Positions 27,263-41,147 of a stretch of 64,000 nt of DNA are shown piece after piece (the first letter of the stretch is position 1; each line of letters starts with the position of its first letter). The translations under genes and the position numbers were made by a program. This DNA is from Diplodia intermedia (taxonomy: Eukaryota > Ascomycota > Dothideomycetes > Botryosphaeriales > Botryosphaeriaceae): positions 310,001-374,000 of the forward strand of contig JAKEKT010000025.1 in NCBI GenBank assembly GCA_021495925.1, in the 5' to 3' direction. Below the pieces are notes generated by a model that had not been told where the DNA came from, did not search any database, and saw only the letters and a program-made list of their open reading frames with translations.

Positions 27263-30200
27263 TCACTTCGCCATAACATCCACATACCTCCCCGCCCCCC
27301 TCCCCTTCTTCTTCGCCGCCGGCCCCTTCCGCGGCGCCGGCACCCCCAGCAAATCGTCGATGCTGCTCGCATTGCTCATGCTCGTCGCCGGGCGACTGGG
27401 CGGGCCAGCACCGGGAGGACCGCCGGCACCACCAACGGCGGGCGAGCCGGTGCGGACGGGCGTCGCGGCGCCGGAGCCAGGCGCGCTGGCCGCATTTCCA
27501 GCCGCCGCAGCAGCAGCCATCGGAGGCGGCATGCTGGTACTACGAATAGGACCACCGGGCGGGCCGGGAGGTGGCGGGGTGAGGCCGGCGGCCGCGGCCT
27601 TGGCGGGGGGACCGGCGAGGTTTGCCATGGAGGCGGAGGGGCGGAGGGGCGGGCCGCCTCTGGGGGGCGGCGGGGTGGCGGCGGGGCGGGAGTGGTCGGC
27701 CGGGCCGGCCTTCTTGTTGACCCACTTCTTGAGGTCCGGGTCGTAGTAGAACGAGTTCTCCTCGCCGAGCTTGGCGCGGATGGGCTTGTTGCCGCCGCCT
27801 TGGGCGTCGCCCATGCCGCCGCCGCCGTTCTCCGAGCGCTTGAACCAGCCGCCCAGCCACGAGCCCGACTTCTTGGGTCCGGCGGGTTTGGCGGCTGTGA
27901 TTGCGCATGTCGTCGTCAGTGGGTGCTTGTTGTGAAAGGGGAGGTTGGGCGCTGTCAAACTTACCGTCGGCTTCGGCGGCCTTGCGGAAAGCCTCGTCGG
28001 CGATCCGGTCGGCTTCGGCTTTCTGCTGCGCCTTGAGAGCGGCGGCACGACGCTCCAGTTCGTCGTCACCATCGTCATCCATGAACGACTTCTTCTTGGG
28101 CTTCTCCTCCTCCTTTTCTTCCGCGGCCTCGGGCTCAGGCTCGTAGGGTTGGTACGAAGGTGGTTCGTAAGAGTTTGTCGGAGGTTCGTATGAGCTTGCA
28201 GCAGTTGAAGGAGGTTCGTGGGAGTTGAGAGGAGGCCCGAAGTTGCTGGTCGGTGGCTCATAGCTATTTGCAGGCTTTCCGTCGTTCACCGTTGCACCAA
28301 GAGACTGGAAGCCAGACGTGGTGGGGGTGTACGGGCTTCCGAGAGGGTTGAGTGGCGAGCCAACAGGCACTGACCCATTCGATGGAGCGTATGGACTTTG
28401 AACCTTTGGCTGTTGCGCATACTGCGCCGTAGGAGGGTTGTATGATGATGGTGGCGTTCCTTGATGGGCGAACAAGGCATCCATGGGCATATCCGGTCGC
28501 TCCCCAGCCTCCATCGAAGGCCGTTGTGGTTGATAAGGCGACTGGCCAACCGGTTCATAGCGAGAACGCGGCTGCTCGCCAGAAGTTCGGGGAGCGTAAC
28601 CACCGGACGCAGGAGCGTATCGGGAGCCAGCGACCGAGCCGGATGGAGCATAAGGAGCGCTGCCCCCTGAATATGTTCCATATATGTCGACAGTGGAAGG
28701 AGATCTGCTGACGGTCGGGGTGTCCCCAGAGACCTTGGCGAAGGGGCTGGTGTCGGCGCCTCCAGGCCCTGTGGACTCCGCATCATCGTCTTCACCAGCG
28801 ATGAATTTGTTGAAGCCGGAAAGAAAACTGCTCCCCACCTTGCCTATGGTCGGCTTCCAAGATGACGAGTCCTTCGGCGCTTCCGAAAGACGCTTGATGA
28901 GCTCGTCGAGTTCCTGGACGAGCGAGGCGTTGTAGTACGGCGAGGACCGCGTGGTTGATTTCATTGCAGTCGTGATTGCATCACAGTAAGCTTGAGCCTC
29001 CGTCTTGTAGCCATACTCGGACAGTGCGAAAGCATGGGCGAGCTTGTAGGCCTGCAGATGAGGAATGGCCGGGGGTGCTGTGGGTGCTGAGAGCGACACG
29101 GCAAACTCAAAGATCTCAGTCAGGAGGATGGGCTCGATATCCCGGCCAATGTCCGATCGTTGGTTGAGCTGGTCCGCGCCGATGAGAACAACGTGTGCCG
29201 AGAGATCATCTGCGCCGCCTAGGATGACGGCAGAGCGGGCAAAAAGGTAGCAGATGTGGGCCGCTTCGACACGGCCATATCCTGCCAAAAGCTTGCCCAA
29301 AGCTACGAGTGCCTGTGGATCACCGTCGCTTCTGTTATTGACAATGAGCAGGAGCGTCTCTCGCCAGCGATCCAAGCCCTGGAAGACGTTTGTGTTGGCG
29401 CCAGACCGATCGGTTTTGCTGACCATTTGGAAACCAGCGCGGGCCGAAGCCGGTACAAGCTCGTCGATGCTCTCCTCCCAGTTTCCGGCAAATACTTCGT
29501 AAAGTGCAGCCAAAGATTGGTTGTCACCAGCTACCTTGCGGACTTCCTGGCGGACGAACTCCTGAGCGACCTGCTTCCAAATGTCCTTGTTCAGCGTCGA
29601 GGCGATCAGCATTGCATGACCCCAAAGCCTCTTGTCAGCCGCTTCCCAGACAGCCTTCTCGCGGTCGCCTTTGAAAAGATGAGCACGAAGCTGTTCAACA
29701 GACTTGGGATCAATGGGCTCGGCAGTGCTGACAGAGCCGGATCCCATCACGTCCACCGGGCTCGAAAACTGGGGCTCTTCCTCATGGCCGTTCGAAAGGA
29801 TTTTCCGGACGGCCTGGTTGACAGCGTCAGAACCCTCCAGATGGCCATCATGATCGACAAACACCTCCAGGACCTTCCATAGAAGGATCTTCTCCTCAAA
29901 ATGGATTCTGGTCTCGGCAGGGAGTTCGCCATTGAAGAGCTTGCTTTGATAGTCTTTCTCCATAGTCTCAATCGTCTGGTGCAACCAAGTGAGAGCCTGC
30001 TTCTTCTGGCTCTTAGTCTTGAGTGGACCGGGGAATTTCGCAGCGGGCTCCCAAAGGGGGCAGAACTCCTTTGCCTTGTGCAGCTTGACTTCACCGGCGG
30101 TCCACTTAACCATGGGGATGGCGCTATTGGTCCCATAGCGTGGGATATCCTTGGGGAAACTTGTCAGGATCGTTCCACCGACGCCCCAATTGAAGATGGG

Positions 30201-33200
30201 GGCACCCTTCCACCTCTCCAGCGGGTCGTTCGCAGTTTCATCTGTAGGCTTCACGTAATCCAGAGCGACAGATAGGGCACGGGAACGGCGTTGCTGGGGC
30301 ATTGCTCCGGGTTGGGAAGTCGGAGCACCCGCGGCAAAGGGAGTGTACGGTGACGCAGTAGCGCTCGGAGGAGTCACTCCGTTCGTAGACGCAGGCCGCT
30401 CAATTTGAGCCATCGACAGCAAAGGACCCTTCATAGTGGCACCGGGAGACTGCGATTGAGCGCGGCGAGGTGGTGGGGCCCGATTTTGTGCCGGGGGAGA
30501 AACAATTTGCTGGTATTGCGGCGTGTAGTTTGAGGTTGTTTTCCTAGCGGGGGACGCGATCGCAGATCCGGGGATACTTCTCGGCGGCGGTGGGGTGGCT
30601 GGCTTTTGCTCGTTCTCCGGGATTTCTCGCACAAGCTCCAAACTAGATCTGCCATGGCTTCCGAGCGGTTCATCTCCGGAGGCCACACTTGGCTGTAGGG
30701 AAGCTCGGCGGCTCCCAGAAGACGAAGGTCGTTGAATAGCGTGATCCGGAGTGCTGTGGAATGCTAGCGGACTCGAAGTTCGTGGGGCAAATGGTAGCGT
30801 CGGGCCCTTCGGCGGCCCAGAAGGCTCGGCGGAGTATCGATTCTGCGACGCTGGTGGCGCGACTGCCGCAGGTGCTGGAGAGTACCGGGATGAAGCAGGA
30901 GCAGACGGCGGTGCAGGAGAGTACCTTGAAGTAGCTGCAACTGCGGTCGGCGGCGCTGGTGAGTACCGAGAGGCGGCAGCAGGCGGGCCCGATGACACGC
31001 CCAATCCTTGTGCAGGCTGCGAAGTTGGGGGCAGATCTGGGAAGGGGTTGAGACGCTGAGGTTCTTGCAGCTGCGCAACTGCTGGGGGTGCGTAAGTGTG
31101 AGATGACGACCTCTGAGGGGGTGCCGGTGCGGCTACTGGAGGCGCGTATGTCTGAGAAGACGACCTCTGGGGCGGTGGCGGTGGCGCATATGCTTGAGAT
31201 GGATGGGGAGGTTGGGACCCCGGTCTTTGCGGCTGCGCTCCAACCGGAGGGGGGACAATTGAAGGCGCATATGCTTGAGATGGCTGTGATTCCGGCCTTT
31301 GCGGCTGTGCTCCAACGGGAGGAGGGACAATCGGAGGAGGCGCATAGGCCTGAGAACCTTGCCTTGGAGGTGGACCTGCCATCGGAGGGGGAGACGGGGT
31401 TGGGCCCTTGATCTGCGGGGTATATCTGCCAGCTGGACGGGGCTTCGCCACAACTGGCAGGTCCTCGAAGAAATCACCGGTGCTTGGTTTTGAGCTAAGA
31501 CTCGGCGGTTTCGAGGCAGGTTGGCCTGGGAAACCACCTGAAGGCGTCATCGGGGATTGAACAGGCATAGGGGAAGGAGGGAAAGTCGAAGTAGGGGGCG
31601 GCAGAGATGGCGACGATGCATTAGAGTACATGCTGGAGGACCTTGGCGGGGGCGCCCTCGACTGCGGACCTGGCACAACCGACGCGTGGACAATCTTCTT
31701 CCTTGGCGGCTGCTTCACAATGTCGTCCGGCAGATCGAAAGGAGAAGCGTAACCACCCTTTGCCTTGTCCGCATAACTCTGCGCAGAACCTGACATGGCA
31801 GGTCTCTGAGGCTGCTGGTACGGTTGATTCAACATGGCGTAAGGCGATGCCTGCACGGGAGCAGGAGGAGGTTGAGAGACATTGGTCGTCTGCAACCCTT
31901 GTGGTGCATACGGGTTCTTCGGGGCGGGCGGCGGAGGTGCCTGGGCTGCTGCTGGAGCATATTTGTCCGTGGGTGCAGCCCCAGTGCCATTCTGAGCAGG
32001 GAGCGGGGTGTCGTCCAAGAATCCTTCATCATCATCGAGGAAGAAAGCGGACGGATCCACCGAGGGTTCGGTTGCCGATGGTTCAGTTGCCGACGGATCC
32101 TCGAGGAGGTCGTCGTCCGCCAAAGCTTCGGCCCACATCGCGCTAAGGTCTGCCTCTTCATTCTTATCGGTCTCTTCGTTTTTCGGCTCCGTGGACTCCG
32201 TGGGCTGTGCCTGCGTAACCGCGCTGAAGCCAAAGTCATCGTCCGCGGTCGTACCCCAGTCCAGATCCGGACCTCCGGATGGTTCTTCTGCCGGTGTTGC
32301 CGCCTCCACCTTCACCTCCACTGCCGGAGCTTCCTCCACGGGTGCAGCTGTTCCCAGGTCAAAATTGTCATCCGCAGCATCACCCCAATCCAATGTCGCT
32401 GCAGCATTCGGCTCTTCAGGCAGCGCCTGCTCAACGTGCGCACTTTCGGGTGCTACCTCTGTCTGCGGCGCGGGCTGAGGCTCCGATGATGACGGGGGCT
32501 CATCGTGTGTGGTTGTTTGCTGGGCACCCAAGCTAAAGTCGTCGTCGCCAGCGGTCCCCCAATCCAAGTCCACGGCCGTCGATGCACTTTCGACATGATC
32601 TGGATAGCTCAAGCTTGAGTCCTGCTCAACTTGCGGTGCAGCCGTGGGTTCCGCAGAGTGCTGGCCACCCAGGTCGAAAGCATCGTCTTCCACGTTACCC
32701 CAATCCACATTGGCGACTTGTTCAGGTTCCGGTTCCGCCGGAGCAATCTGTTCACTCACGGGCTCAGGCGCTGACTCGTGCACTTCGGCGATAGCAGCAG
32801 GTTGTTGCGATCCCAAATCGAAAGTGCTGTCTGATGCACCCCATTCCAAGGCGGGAGAAGCGGCATCGTTGGCCAATGGGACTTCAGCACTCTCCTGCAC
32901 AGCTTCTTCCAGTGTTGTAGTCTCGCCCTGATGCTCATAGTTCTGTTCCTGGGTGTGTTCCGCTGGCGTCTCTGCGGAAGGATTTGTCTCATGCAGCGCT
33001 TCGGTGTCTATTGTCTCGATGTCGGGCTGTTCGTGTTCTATCGTCGGGGTGAGTTGGGCCTCTTCCGCGGGTTCCGGGGCAAGCTCTGTTTCAGCTGCAG
33101 GCTGCTCGGCAGCTGTAGGATCTATTGTAGGCTCTGCTTCAGGTACAGCCTGCTCGGCAGGTGCGGGTTCCGTCACAGCTTCAAATATAGGTGCAGACTG

Positions 33201-33767
33201 CTCAATGGGCGTGGACTCGTTTGTGGTATCTGGTACAGAAGCGGGGTGCTCGATGGACAGGGTTTCTATCGTGGGCTCGGATGCGGATGCGGGTTGCTCA
33301 ACAGGCGGTATGGACGTCGCTTCGGCTGCACTCGAACCGGTATCGTAAGGCTCGTGGGAATCGTGAGGGGCTTCGACGGAGGCACTTAAAGCAGGCGGTT
33401 GCGGGGTGGCAGAACGCTCGGTGGCCAGAGGGGTCCTGGAGCCGGCGTCATCGTGGCCGAGGTCGAGATGGTCATCGTCATTCTGCCAGGCGTCGAAGTC
33501 ATCGTCTTCTTCGTCAAACACAAAGCGCGGCCTCTCGTCATCGTTGAGGGGATGGCGGTCTTCGGAGGTCCGCGGGGGCGGGGAGTCGAAGGGAGGGTCG
33601 ACGTCGGCCATGTGCGCACTGGAGTCGATCTGAGGGTTGTCGTGGGTGGTGGTGGAGAGAGGCGCAGGGGCGTGAGCGGAGTCTGGGCGCAGCGCGGGAT
33701 TCCACGACGCGCTTTGATCGTCCGAGGGAGCCTTCGCGGGCGGAGAGGCGGCGGGGGAGTCGTCCAT
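27263..33767 (-). CDS. SEC16: COPII coat assembly protein Sec16
   Basis: Two exons (33767-27965 and 27894-27263) joined in phase through a GTAAGT intron give 2144 residues. The N-terminal 1100 residues are acidic and Pro/Ser-rich, with repeated D-W-G motifs (D-L-D-W-G-T and similar, about 33040-32240). The central conserved domain follows the segment F-N-W-G-V-G-G and contains L-R-A-H-L-F-K-G-D-R-E-K-A-V and W-G-H-A-M-L-I-A-S. The C-terminal part ends with the Sec23-interaction-type region (L-G-E-E-N-S-F-Y-Y-D, K-W-V-N-K). Sec16 organises ER exit sites and scaffolds Sec23, Sec24 and Sec31 on the cytosolic face of the ER. The length is typical for filamentous fungi. It is divergent from the flippase gene. 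Confidence 0.93.
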
Positions 33768-34606
33768 TATGGCTAATTAATCTACAGAGAGCATGCGGAA
33801 TACTGCGCGGCGCGGTCAGCACACGGCACCAATGACGGCAGAGGGCGCATGCGGCGCTCCGAGGAAGAAGGGCCGGCGATTGGAGCGCGCACCTTTACAA
33901 GGAGGCGCAAAGGAGGCGGCAAACGGGTCGCGGGCGGGCGGCGCGGGCGGCAGGAGCTAGGCAGGACGCACCACAGACAAACGGGACAATGCAGAGAGCC
34001 GCAGCGTGGCGGGCATGCTGGTGTTGAGGCTTGAGATCAGGCCAAGTAAACCGGCGCCGGCGGACCGTGGGTGAATCGCCGCGCGCGCCAAGGGTCCCGG
34101 CACCCTGCACAGCCGGCTCCCGAATACATGAGCCTACCTGCCCACACCTGCCTCACGCAGCACTGCACCATGCTTTCGTAGGCCCGAATTCAATATTCTG
34201 GGCGCAGTAGTGTCCGCACCAAATTCACATCTACGTCTGGCAGTTTGATTCAACTGCCCACGTAGAAGAGTGTGGTGTTCCCGCTGGAAGTCGGAGGGCT
34301 CTTTTTTCAATCGCCGGCCGCGTACGCCGGGCATCCCTGCGCCGCCACAGTGTGGCTGACGCGCCCAAGTCGACACTCGTCCGCATTGCGAACCCATGCT
34401 GCCTTCCACTTCCACTTCCACCACACCCGAAAGCTGCACTAAAGAGAGCGAGCGCCCTGCGCGCCTCCAGCACTCGAGCGACCCCCCCTCGCCGCCGTCC
34501 TCGAGCTCGCGCTGCCTCGCCGTCCCGCCGATCGCCGAGTGGCCGCCTAAGCCGGCAGCTTCGCCAGCTTGCCTTGTCCGCGCACACCGCCCGATGCAGC
34601 ACCACC
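33768..34606. promoter_or_regulatory. Divergent promoter, sec16 / neo1
   Basis: 839 bases between two divergent housekeeping genes that both act in ER-Golgi traffic. Pyrimidine- and CA-rich sequence precedes the flippase start. No gene is seen. Confidence 0.45.
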
Positions 34607-37600
34607 ATGTCCGCTCCTCACGAATATCACCACCAGAATGCCCCGCCCTCGCCCGACGATAGCGACGAAGACCTCGAGCTGCTCGACCCCATCAGCTCCG
34701 CCCACGATTCCGCCTCCGACCCGCCGCACCACACCTCCAACGAGCGCCGGCCGCTCCACGAGCTAGGTGCCCGCATCCCTCTCCGCAACCTGCGCGTTGG
34801 CCGCTTGCGAGGCAACAGTCACATGCGCCCCAATGACGCCGATGCCGAGTCGCTACGTGGCCTTGTCGACGACGAGGATGACGCCGGCAAGCGCCGTCAT
34901 TCGCACCATGACAGCATTGGCACAATCGGCGACGACGACGCTCCTCTGCTGCCTGGCGGCTCGCCCGCCCGGAGAGAGAAGCCTCAAGGCCGCATGGCGA
35001 GATTGAAGTCCCACGTGCGCCTCCCCAGCTTCATGTCCGGCGGTCGCCCCGCAACCCCTCCTGAGCCCTACGCCGCCGACGCCGAGGCAGACGACCACGA
35101 CCCTTCGTCCAACCGCACCGTCGCCGTCGGCCAGCTCCAGACGTCCAAATTCCCTGCAAATGCTGTTTCCAATGCCAAATATACCCCATGGAGCTTCCTT
35201 CCACGAACCCTGTACAACGAATTCTCATATTTCTTCAACATGTACTTCTTGCTCGTTGCTCTGTCGCAGGTTATTCCCGCCCTACGCATTGGCTACCTTT
35301 CGACCTACATTGCTCCTCTCGCCTTCGTCATTAGCATCACCCTCGGCAAAGAGGCCTCGGACGACATCCAACGCCGACGCCGCGATGCCGAAGCCAACTC
35401 CGAGCCCTACACTGTGCTGCGCTTCGATGATCCCAGCGCCGGTCCGGGGAAATCGTCTGTCGTTGTACCAAGGAGGAATAGACTCAGGAGAAAGAGCAGG
35501 TCAAACAGGTCCAGTGGCGTGTCTGATGAGGGAAGTCTCAGTGGAATTGGCAGGCCGACGGCATCGGTTTCCGAGATCAGCAAACCTTCCAAGGATCTGA
35601 AGGTTGGCGATATTTTGAAACTGGGCAAGGATCAGCGTGTTCCTGCCGATCTGGTCATTCTGGCATCCTACGTCAGCGACAATGCGGTTCTGGAGCCCAC
35701 AGGGCCTGAGCCTGAGCCTCCGGTGTCCCCTCAGCAAAACTTGATCGACACTGATGGCGACGGTGCTGCGTCTGCGCAACAGGATGCTCAGGCCAACTCC
35801 TCTTCCAGCAGTGATTCCTCAGGAGAGGCTTTTATCAGGACCGATCAGCTTGACGGAGAAACGGACTGGAAGCTGAGAATTGCTTCGTCTCTCACCCAAT
35901 CGTTGGATGCCCGCGAATTCACCCGTTTACGCATTGTGGCAGGGAAGCCGGACAAGAAGGTCAACGATTTTATTGGCACTGTCGAGCTGTTGCCAAAAGA
36001 AAGGAGCGGATACGACCCTCACGTTGATGAGCAGTCGACGTCGGATAGCACAAAGTCTGCTCCTCTTACCATTGACAATACGGCCTGGGCGAACACGGTT
36101 CTCGCTTCCAGCTCCACAGTCCTTGGTGTCGTTGTCTACACTGGCCCGGAAACTCGTCAAGCTCTGTCCACGTCCGCTTCCAGATCCAAGGTCGGTCTCC
36201 TGGAATTGGAGATCAACTCTCTCACAAAGATCCTGTGCTTCCTCACTTTGGCCTTGTCGTTCATCTTGGTTGCTCTGAAGGGATTCGACGCTGAGACTGG
36301 CCGTCCCTGGTACGTCTCAGTCATGCGTTTCCTGATCCTTTTCTCCACCATCGTCCCCATCAGTCTTCGTGTCAATCTCGACATGGGCAAGTCGGTCTAC
36401 GCCAGGTTTATCGAGAAGGATCAGGGCATCCCTGGAACAATTGTGCGGACTAGCACTATCCCTGAGGATCTCGGACGGGTTGAATACCTCTTAAGCGACA
36501 AGACGGGAACCCTCACCCAGAATGGTAATCCGCTGCCGCTATGGCCTGGTCTCACAATGCTAACTTTCACGTAGAAATGGAGATGAAGAAAATCCACGTC
36601 GGTACTGTTTCGTATGCCAACGAGGCTATGGATGAGGTCACCACGTACGTCCAACAGGCGTTTTCTGTCCCACCTACGGAAGGCTCCAACGCTTCTGTCC
36701 TTATAACACCATCGTCAACATACACCGTTCCGGCCACGTCTGCCACGAGGACCAGAAGAGAAATTGGCTCCCGCGTCCGTGATGTCGTCCTTGCTCTGGC
36801 ACTCTGTCATAATGTCACCCCGACCACCGAGGAGGTCAATGGCGAAGTAGTCACTGCCTACCAGGCATCTTCCCCGGATGAGATTGCCATTGTGAAATGG
36901 ACAGAAAATGTCGGGCTTCGCCTTCTTCAACGCGATCGTCACAGCATCACCCTGGAGTCGGTTGAGACGGGCCGCACCGTCGTCAAGGTACAGATCCTCA
37001 ATGTCTTCCCGTTTACGTCGGAAGGGAAGCGCATGGGTATCGTTGTGAAATTCTTCCAAGGAACTGAGACAAGCCCTATGGACAACGGGGAGATCTGGTT
37101 CTACCAAAAGGGTGCCGACACCGTCATGACGTCCATTGTGGCTGCAAACGACTGGCTGGACGAAGAAACCGCCAACATGGCCCGAGAAGGCCTACGCACG
37201 CTGGTGGTTGGTCGCAAGAAGCTTTCCCCCCAACAGTATGATTCCTTCAGCCGGCAATTTTCGGATGCATCTCTTTCCTTGCACGGCCGCGATTCTGCCA
37301 TGGCCGACGTGGTCAAGAACTTCCTCGAGAACGACCTTGAATTGCTTGGTGTCACTGGTGTCGAAGACAAGCTACAACGCGATGTCAAGCCATCATTGGA
37401 GCTCCTTCGCAACGCCGGTATCAAGATTTGGATGTTGACTGGAGATAAAGTCGAAACCGCACGCTGTGTTGCAGTCAGCTCCAAGCTTGTCGCTCGTGGT
37501 CAATACATCCACACGATCGCAAAGCGTGAGTGAATTGCCTGATTCCGCTTTGATCCATACTGACAGAAGACAGTAAAACGGAAAGACCTCGCAAATGACT

Positions 37601-38607
37601 CGCTCAACTTCCTCCGTGGAAAGCCGGATGCGTGCTTGCTCATCGACGGTGAATCTCTGGCTTTGATGCTTACCCACTACCGGGACGACTTCATTTCTGT
37701 GGCGGTCCGCTTGCCCACGGTTGTAGCGTGTAGATGTTCTCCAACGCAGAAAGCCGACGTGGCCAAGCTCATCCGGGCTTACACCAAGAAGCGCATTTGC
37801 TGCATTGGAGACGGCGGTAACGATGTTTCGATGATCCAGGCGGCGGATGTCGGCGTGGGCATCGTCGGCAAGGAAGGCAGGCAAGCGAGTCTGGCGGCCG
37901 ACTTCTCGATTGAGCAGTTCTGCTACCTCACCAAGCTCCTCGTGTGGCACGGGCGCAACAGCTACAAGCGGTCGGCCAAGCTGGCCCAGTTCGTCATCCA
38001 CCGCGGGCTGATCATCAGCGTGTGCCAGACCATCTACAGCATCGCCAGCAAGTTCGAGCCGATCGCGCTGTACCGCGACTGGCTGCTGGTGGGCTACGCG
38101 ACGCTGTACACGATGGCGCCCGTCTTCTCGCTGGTGCTGGACCGCGACGTGGACGAGTCGCTCGCGAACCTGTACCCGGAGCTGTACAAGGAGCTGACGA
38201 CGGGGCGGTCGCTGTCGTACCGCACCTTCTTCATCTGGGTGTTCGTGTCCATCTACCAGGGCAGCATGATCCAGGGGCTCAGCCAGGTGCTGGTGGGCAC
38301 CGACGACTTTGCGAAGATGGTGGCCGTGTCGTTCACGGTGCTCGTGCTCAACGAGCTGGCCATGGTCGCGGCCGAGATCACGACGTGGCACCCCGCCATG
38401 ATCTTCACCATCCTCGGCACCGCCGCCCTCTACTTCGGCAGCATCCCCTTCCTCGCCGACTACTTCGACCTGCGCTTCGTCGTCAGCCTCGCCTTTTTGT
38501 GGCGCGCCGCCGCCATCTTGGCCATCGCCCTCGTGCCGCCGTACGCCGGCAAGATCATCGGCAGGACGATACGGCCGCCGAGCTATCGCAAGGTGCAGGC
38601 GGTGTAG
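34607..38607 (+). CDS. NEO1: P4-type ATPase, Neo1/ATP9 class phospholipid flippase
   Basis: Three exons (34607-36524, 36575-37525, 37574-38607) give about 1300 residues. The signature parts are V-S-N-A-K-Y and F-N-M-Y-F-L-L-V-A-L-S-Q at the first helix, and T-D-Q-L-D-G-E-T-D-W-K. The phosphorylation motif is D-K-T-G-T-L-T-Q-N, followed by Q-K-G-A-D, M-L-T-G-D-K-V-E-T-A, and the hinge G-D-G-G-N-D-V-S-M-I-Q. L-R-I-G-Y and the short N-terminus before helix 1 point to the Neo1 class, which works without a Cdc50 partner. It moves phospholipids across Golgi and endosome membranes. The N-terminal 170 residues are acidic and variable. The first intron lies directly after the phosphorylation motif. 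The upstream frame to 34352 is not needed; the ATG at 34607 is in good context. Confidence 0.93.
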
Positions 38608-39133
38608 TTAGTGGTGTGGTGATGGGGGGAGTAGAGATAGAGTGTGTCTTTTTTTTTTTCTTGTTTCTTTCTGGATATGCGAGAATGTTATTATTATCCT
38701 TTTTTTTTTCTTCGCTTCAGTGCGGGTCTGCATGCTGTGAATTCAGTGACTTCGACAGACAGAGCCCTCTACGCAACCGAGCCTTTTGTCCGACTTTGAA
38801 GCAAGAACACGTACATACATACCTACACGCATCCGTCCACGGTGGAGCGATGGCGCGTGGTAGACGATATATAGCAGCAGCCAGCATCCGATGCCGCTTC
38901 ACGGCCGCCCGCGCTTTCCGGACAGTCCGAGTTCCGGCGCCCGAACCTACCTACTACACTTTACAGTCTGCAAATACGCCCGAGTATCACCCCATAGAAG
39001 CATGGTATGGGACGCATTGTCAATTGGTGCGTGGTGAAGGAAGAGCTGTGCACAACGAATGTTTCATTAACTATCTAGCCCGGCAAGGGGCAGTTTGAAG
39101 AAGAAGAACAAGAAGTAATGCTACGAATGTGCA
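38608..39133. other. Intergenic, convergent 3' ends
   Basis: 3' flanks of the flippase and F-box genes, with T runs near 38649 and 38700. No gene is seen. Confidence 0.4.
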
Positions 39134-40456
39134 TCAAGGAATAGGGACCCAGCCACGGATAACGTGCCGCAAGATCCACTGCACGGCCAACCTTTTCTGG
39201 GCGCGGGCAATGTCCGCATCTTCGGCGCCGGACACGACCGAAAAGCGGCTCTCGGTGCTGGCGATGCTCGACAGCACCTCGCCCAGCACGCAAAACGAAG
39301 CCAGGTATCTGCCTTGGTAGCTGTTGGCGAAGGCGAACTCGGTCAGCCGCATGCGGTCGCGGATGAAGAGGAGGACGGGGAGCCACGCGCCGTAGCCGAT
39401 GATGCAACCGTCCATTCTGAGCGTGTCGAGATACGGCCCGTGCTGCGTCAGCAGCTTGGTCATGGTGACTCCCGAGACCCTGATGTTTTTGAGGAGGAGG
39501 GACTCCAGGTTTGGGAACATCAGCCTGTTGTCGTGCATCCCGCTGCCGGTCCAGTAGTGCCACTGGTCGCGTGATTCGCTGGGGGATTCATCTGACGAGA
39601 GCTCCAATTTGCGGACCTTCTGTGATTGTTGGACTATTCTCCCCAGGTAATGATAGCTATCCGCTGGAAGCATTTTAGCAAGCGCGAACCAGGAGTTTGA
39701 TCTTTACGTACGGCTGAGCCCCTCTCCGGTGAAGGTCAAGGTGAGCTCCCGCAGATGTTGGAAGACGGCGACGTTGATATACGGAAGGAGGAAGATTTGA
39801 GTCCTCGGGGTCCGGACGCCTAGCGTGTGTACGTCTCGTGAGGTGTTTCGCATGTCGTTGAGCTTGAGGTACCGGAGCCGGATATCGTTGTTCCCGAGCA
39901 CGTCAAGGAGGATGCGCGTTGTCCGAGTTGCGAATGGTACCGTGTCGTCGTCGATGAGGTCATTCGGGGAAAATTGCATGGGCCAGACAAACCAAGAATC
40001 GGAGCAATCATCCACGAGCTCTATGCCTTCGAGGCCAACCAAGTTCCTCAGAATATCTCGAAGCGGGTTAATGTACCGCGCCTCGTGGGCTCCATTGTCT
40101 CCCCGGGCTGTGTGAGCTTGCCTAGTGGTGGTCCTGGGGTCAATGCGGTGTATTTCCGTGCGGCGGTAAATGGCGTGAAGGCGTTCATCGGAACAGTGGA
40201 AGCCAAGGAGCGTGAGATGTTTGACTGTGGAAGCGATGGGATAAGTGGACAGCTCGAGAAGGTCATCCAGTTCCGCAACACGAAAACGGCAAGCTTTGAG
40301 GCTAAAACGGCTCTTGAAAGTGTCGTAGGTATTTTTGGCCATTTCACGCCTGCTTAGGCGAAGGCTCCGCAGTTCCTTGATAGCGAGATGACTGGTGATA
40401 ACGCGGAAAATCTCCAGCGCAACACCGTCGAGGCAGGGGCGCTGTGGCGTGGACAT
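39134..40456 (-). CDS. F-box-like protein
   Basis: Two exons (40456-39712 and 39663-39134) give 424 residues. The N-terminus (L-D-G-V-A-L-E-I-F-R-V-I-T-S-H-L and L-R-S-L-R-L-S-R-R) fits an F-box helix pair, as used to bind Skp1 in SCF ubiquitin ligases. The rest holds irregular leucine-rich stretches (H-L-R-E-L-T-L-T-F, L-E-S-L-L-L-K-N-I) in the pattern of fungal F-box proteins with degenerate LRRs. The substrate cannot be inferred. Confidence 0.75.
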
Positions 40457-41147
40457 GGTGAAGAGAGCGGTATAATACTGGAGTGGTATGATACGGAAGT
40501 GATGAAATGTGTCTGTCGGACGGGTGAAGGGGAATGAGAGGCAGTCAAGTGTGAGCGCACATAGTCGAAGTGTCGATGCCTTTCTCGCAAGGCAGCCGCG
40601 CCTTCCTCAACAGCTGTCTCTTCACATCTTCGCCCTTTCTGCAAACTTTCAGTTCACGACCAACATCGCCTGCTCTCTTATGCAAGCGTCTATTGGTCCA
40701 TTGCATGCCGCTTTTTCTGTTTTTCATCTCGCTGCTTCTGGACTCCATGGTTTCCAGTTGTAGAAGCAGATCGGATCGAGAAAGCTGGCGCAGCAATGAA
40801 GCACAAACAATCCATAGCTGTTCCCCGTGCGGCCATCTTGCAGCGAGACAAGACTCGCACGCGATGATGCGCGGTTGAGGCGAGATGGAGGAAGTGGGTG
40901 GGCAGTTGTAGTCGCGACGCGGTCACGTGCAGGCAGCCCTGGCGCGGCCCGCGGGCTTGGCGGGCGGAACTACGCAACGGACAAGTGCCTGGAGCTCCAA
41001 CACAACAACCTTGAGCCTGACCCTACCTCTCGCCCCATCCCACCCCGCCACCCTCGCCGACGACTCCCATTTCTCCTTCTTCGAGCTTCCCGCAGCTCGT
41101 CCGCCTACCGCACCGCCCGAAACGCGACCCGCAAGCTCTCTCCCACC
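40457..41147. promoter_or_regulatory. Divergent promoter, F-box protein / proteasome alpha-5
   Basis: About 690 bases. An 83-codon charged minus-strand frame (40545-40796) lies inside but has no supporting features. CA- and CT-rich sequence precedes the proteasome start. Confidence 0.35.

Noticed and set aside
40545..40796. 83-codon charged frame between the F-box and proteasome genes
   Set aside because: Plausible composition but no motif, no second exon and a position inside a divergent promoter.
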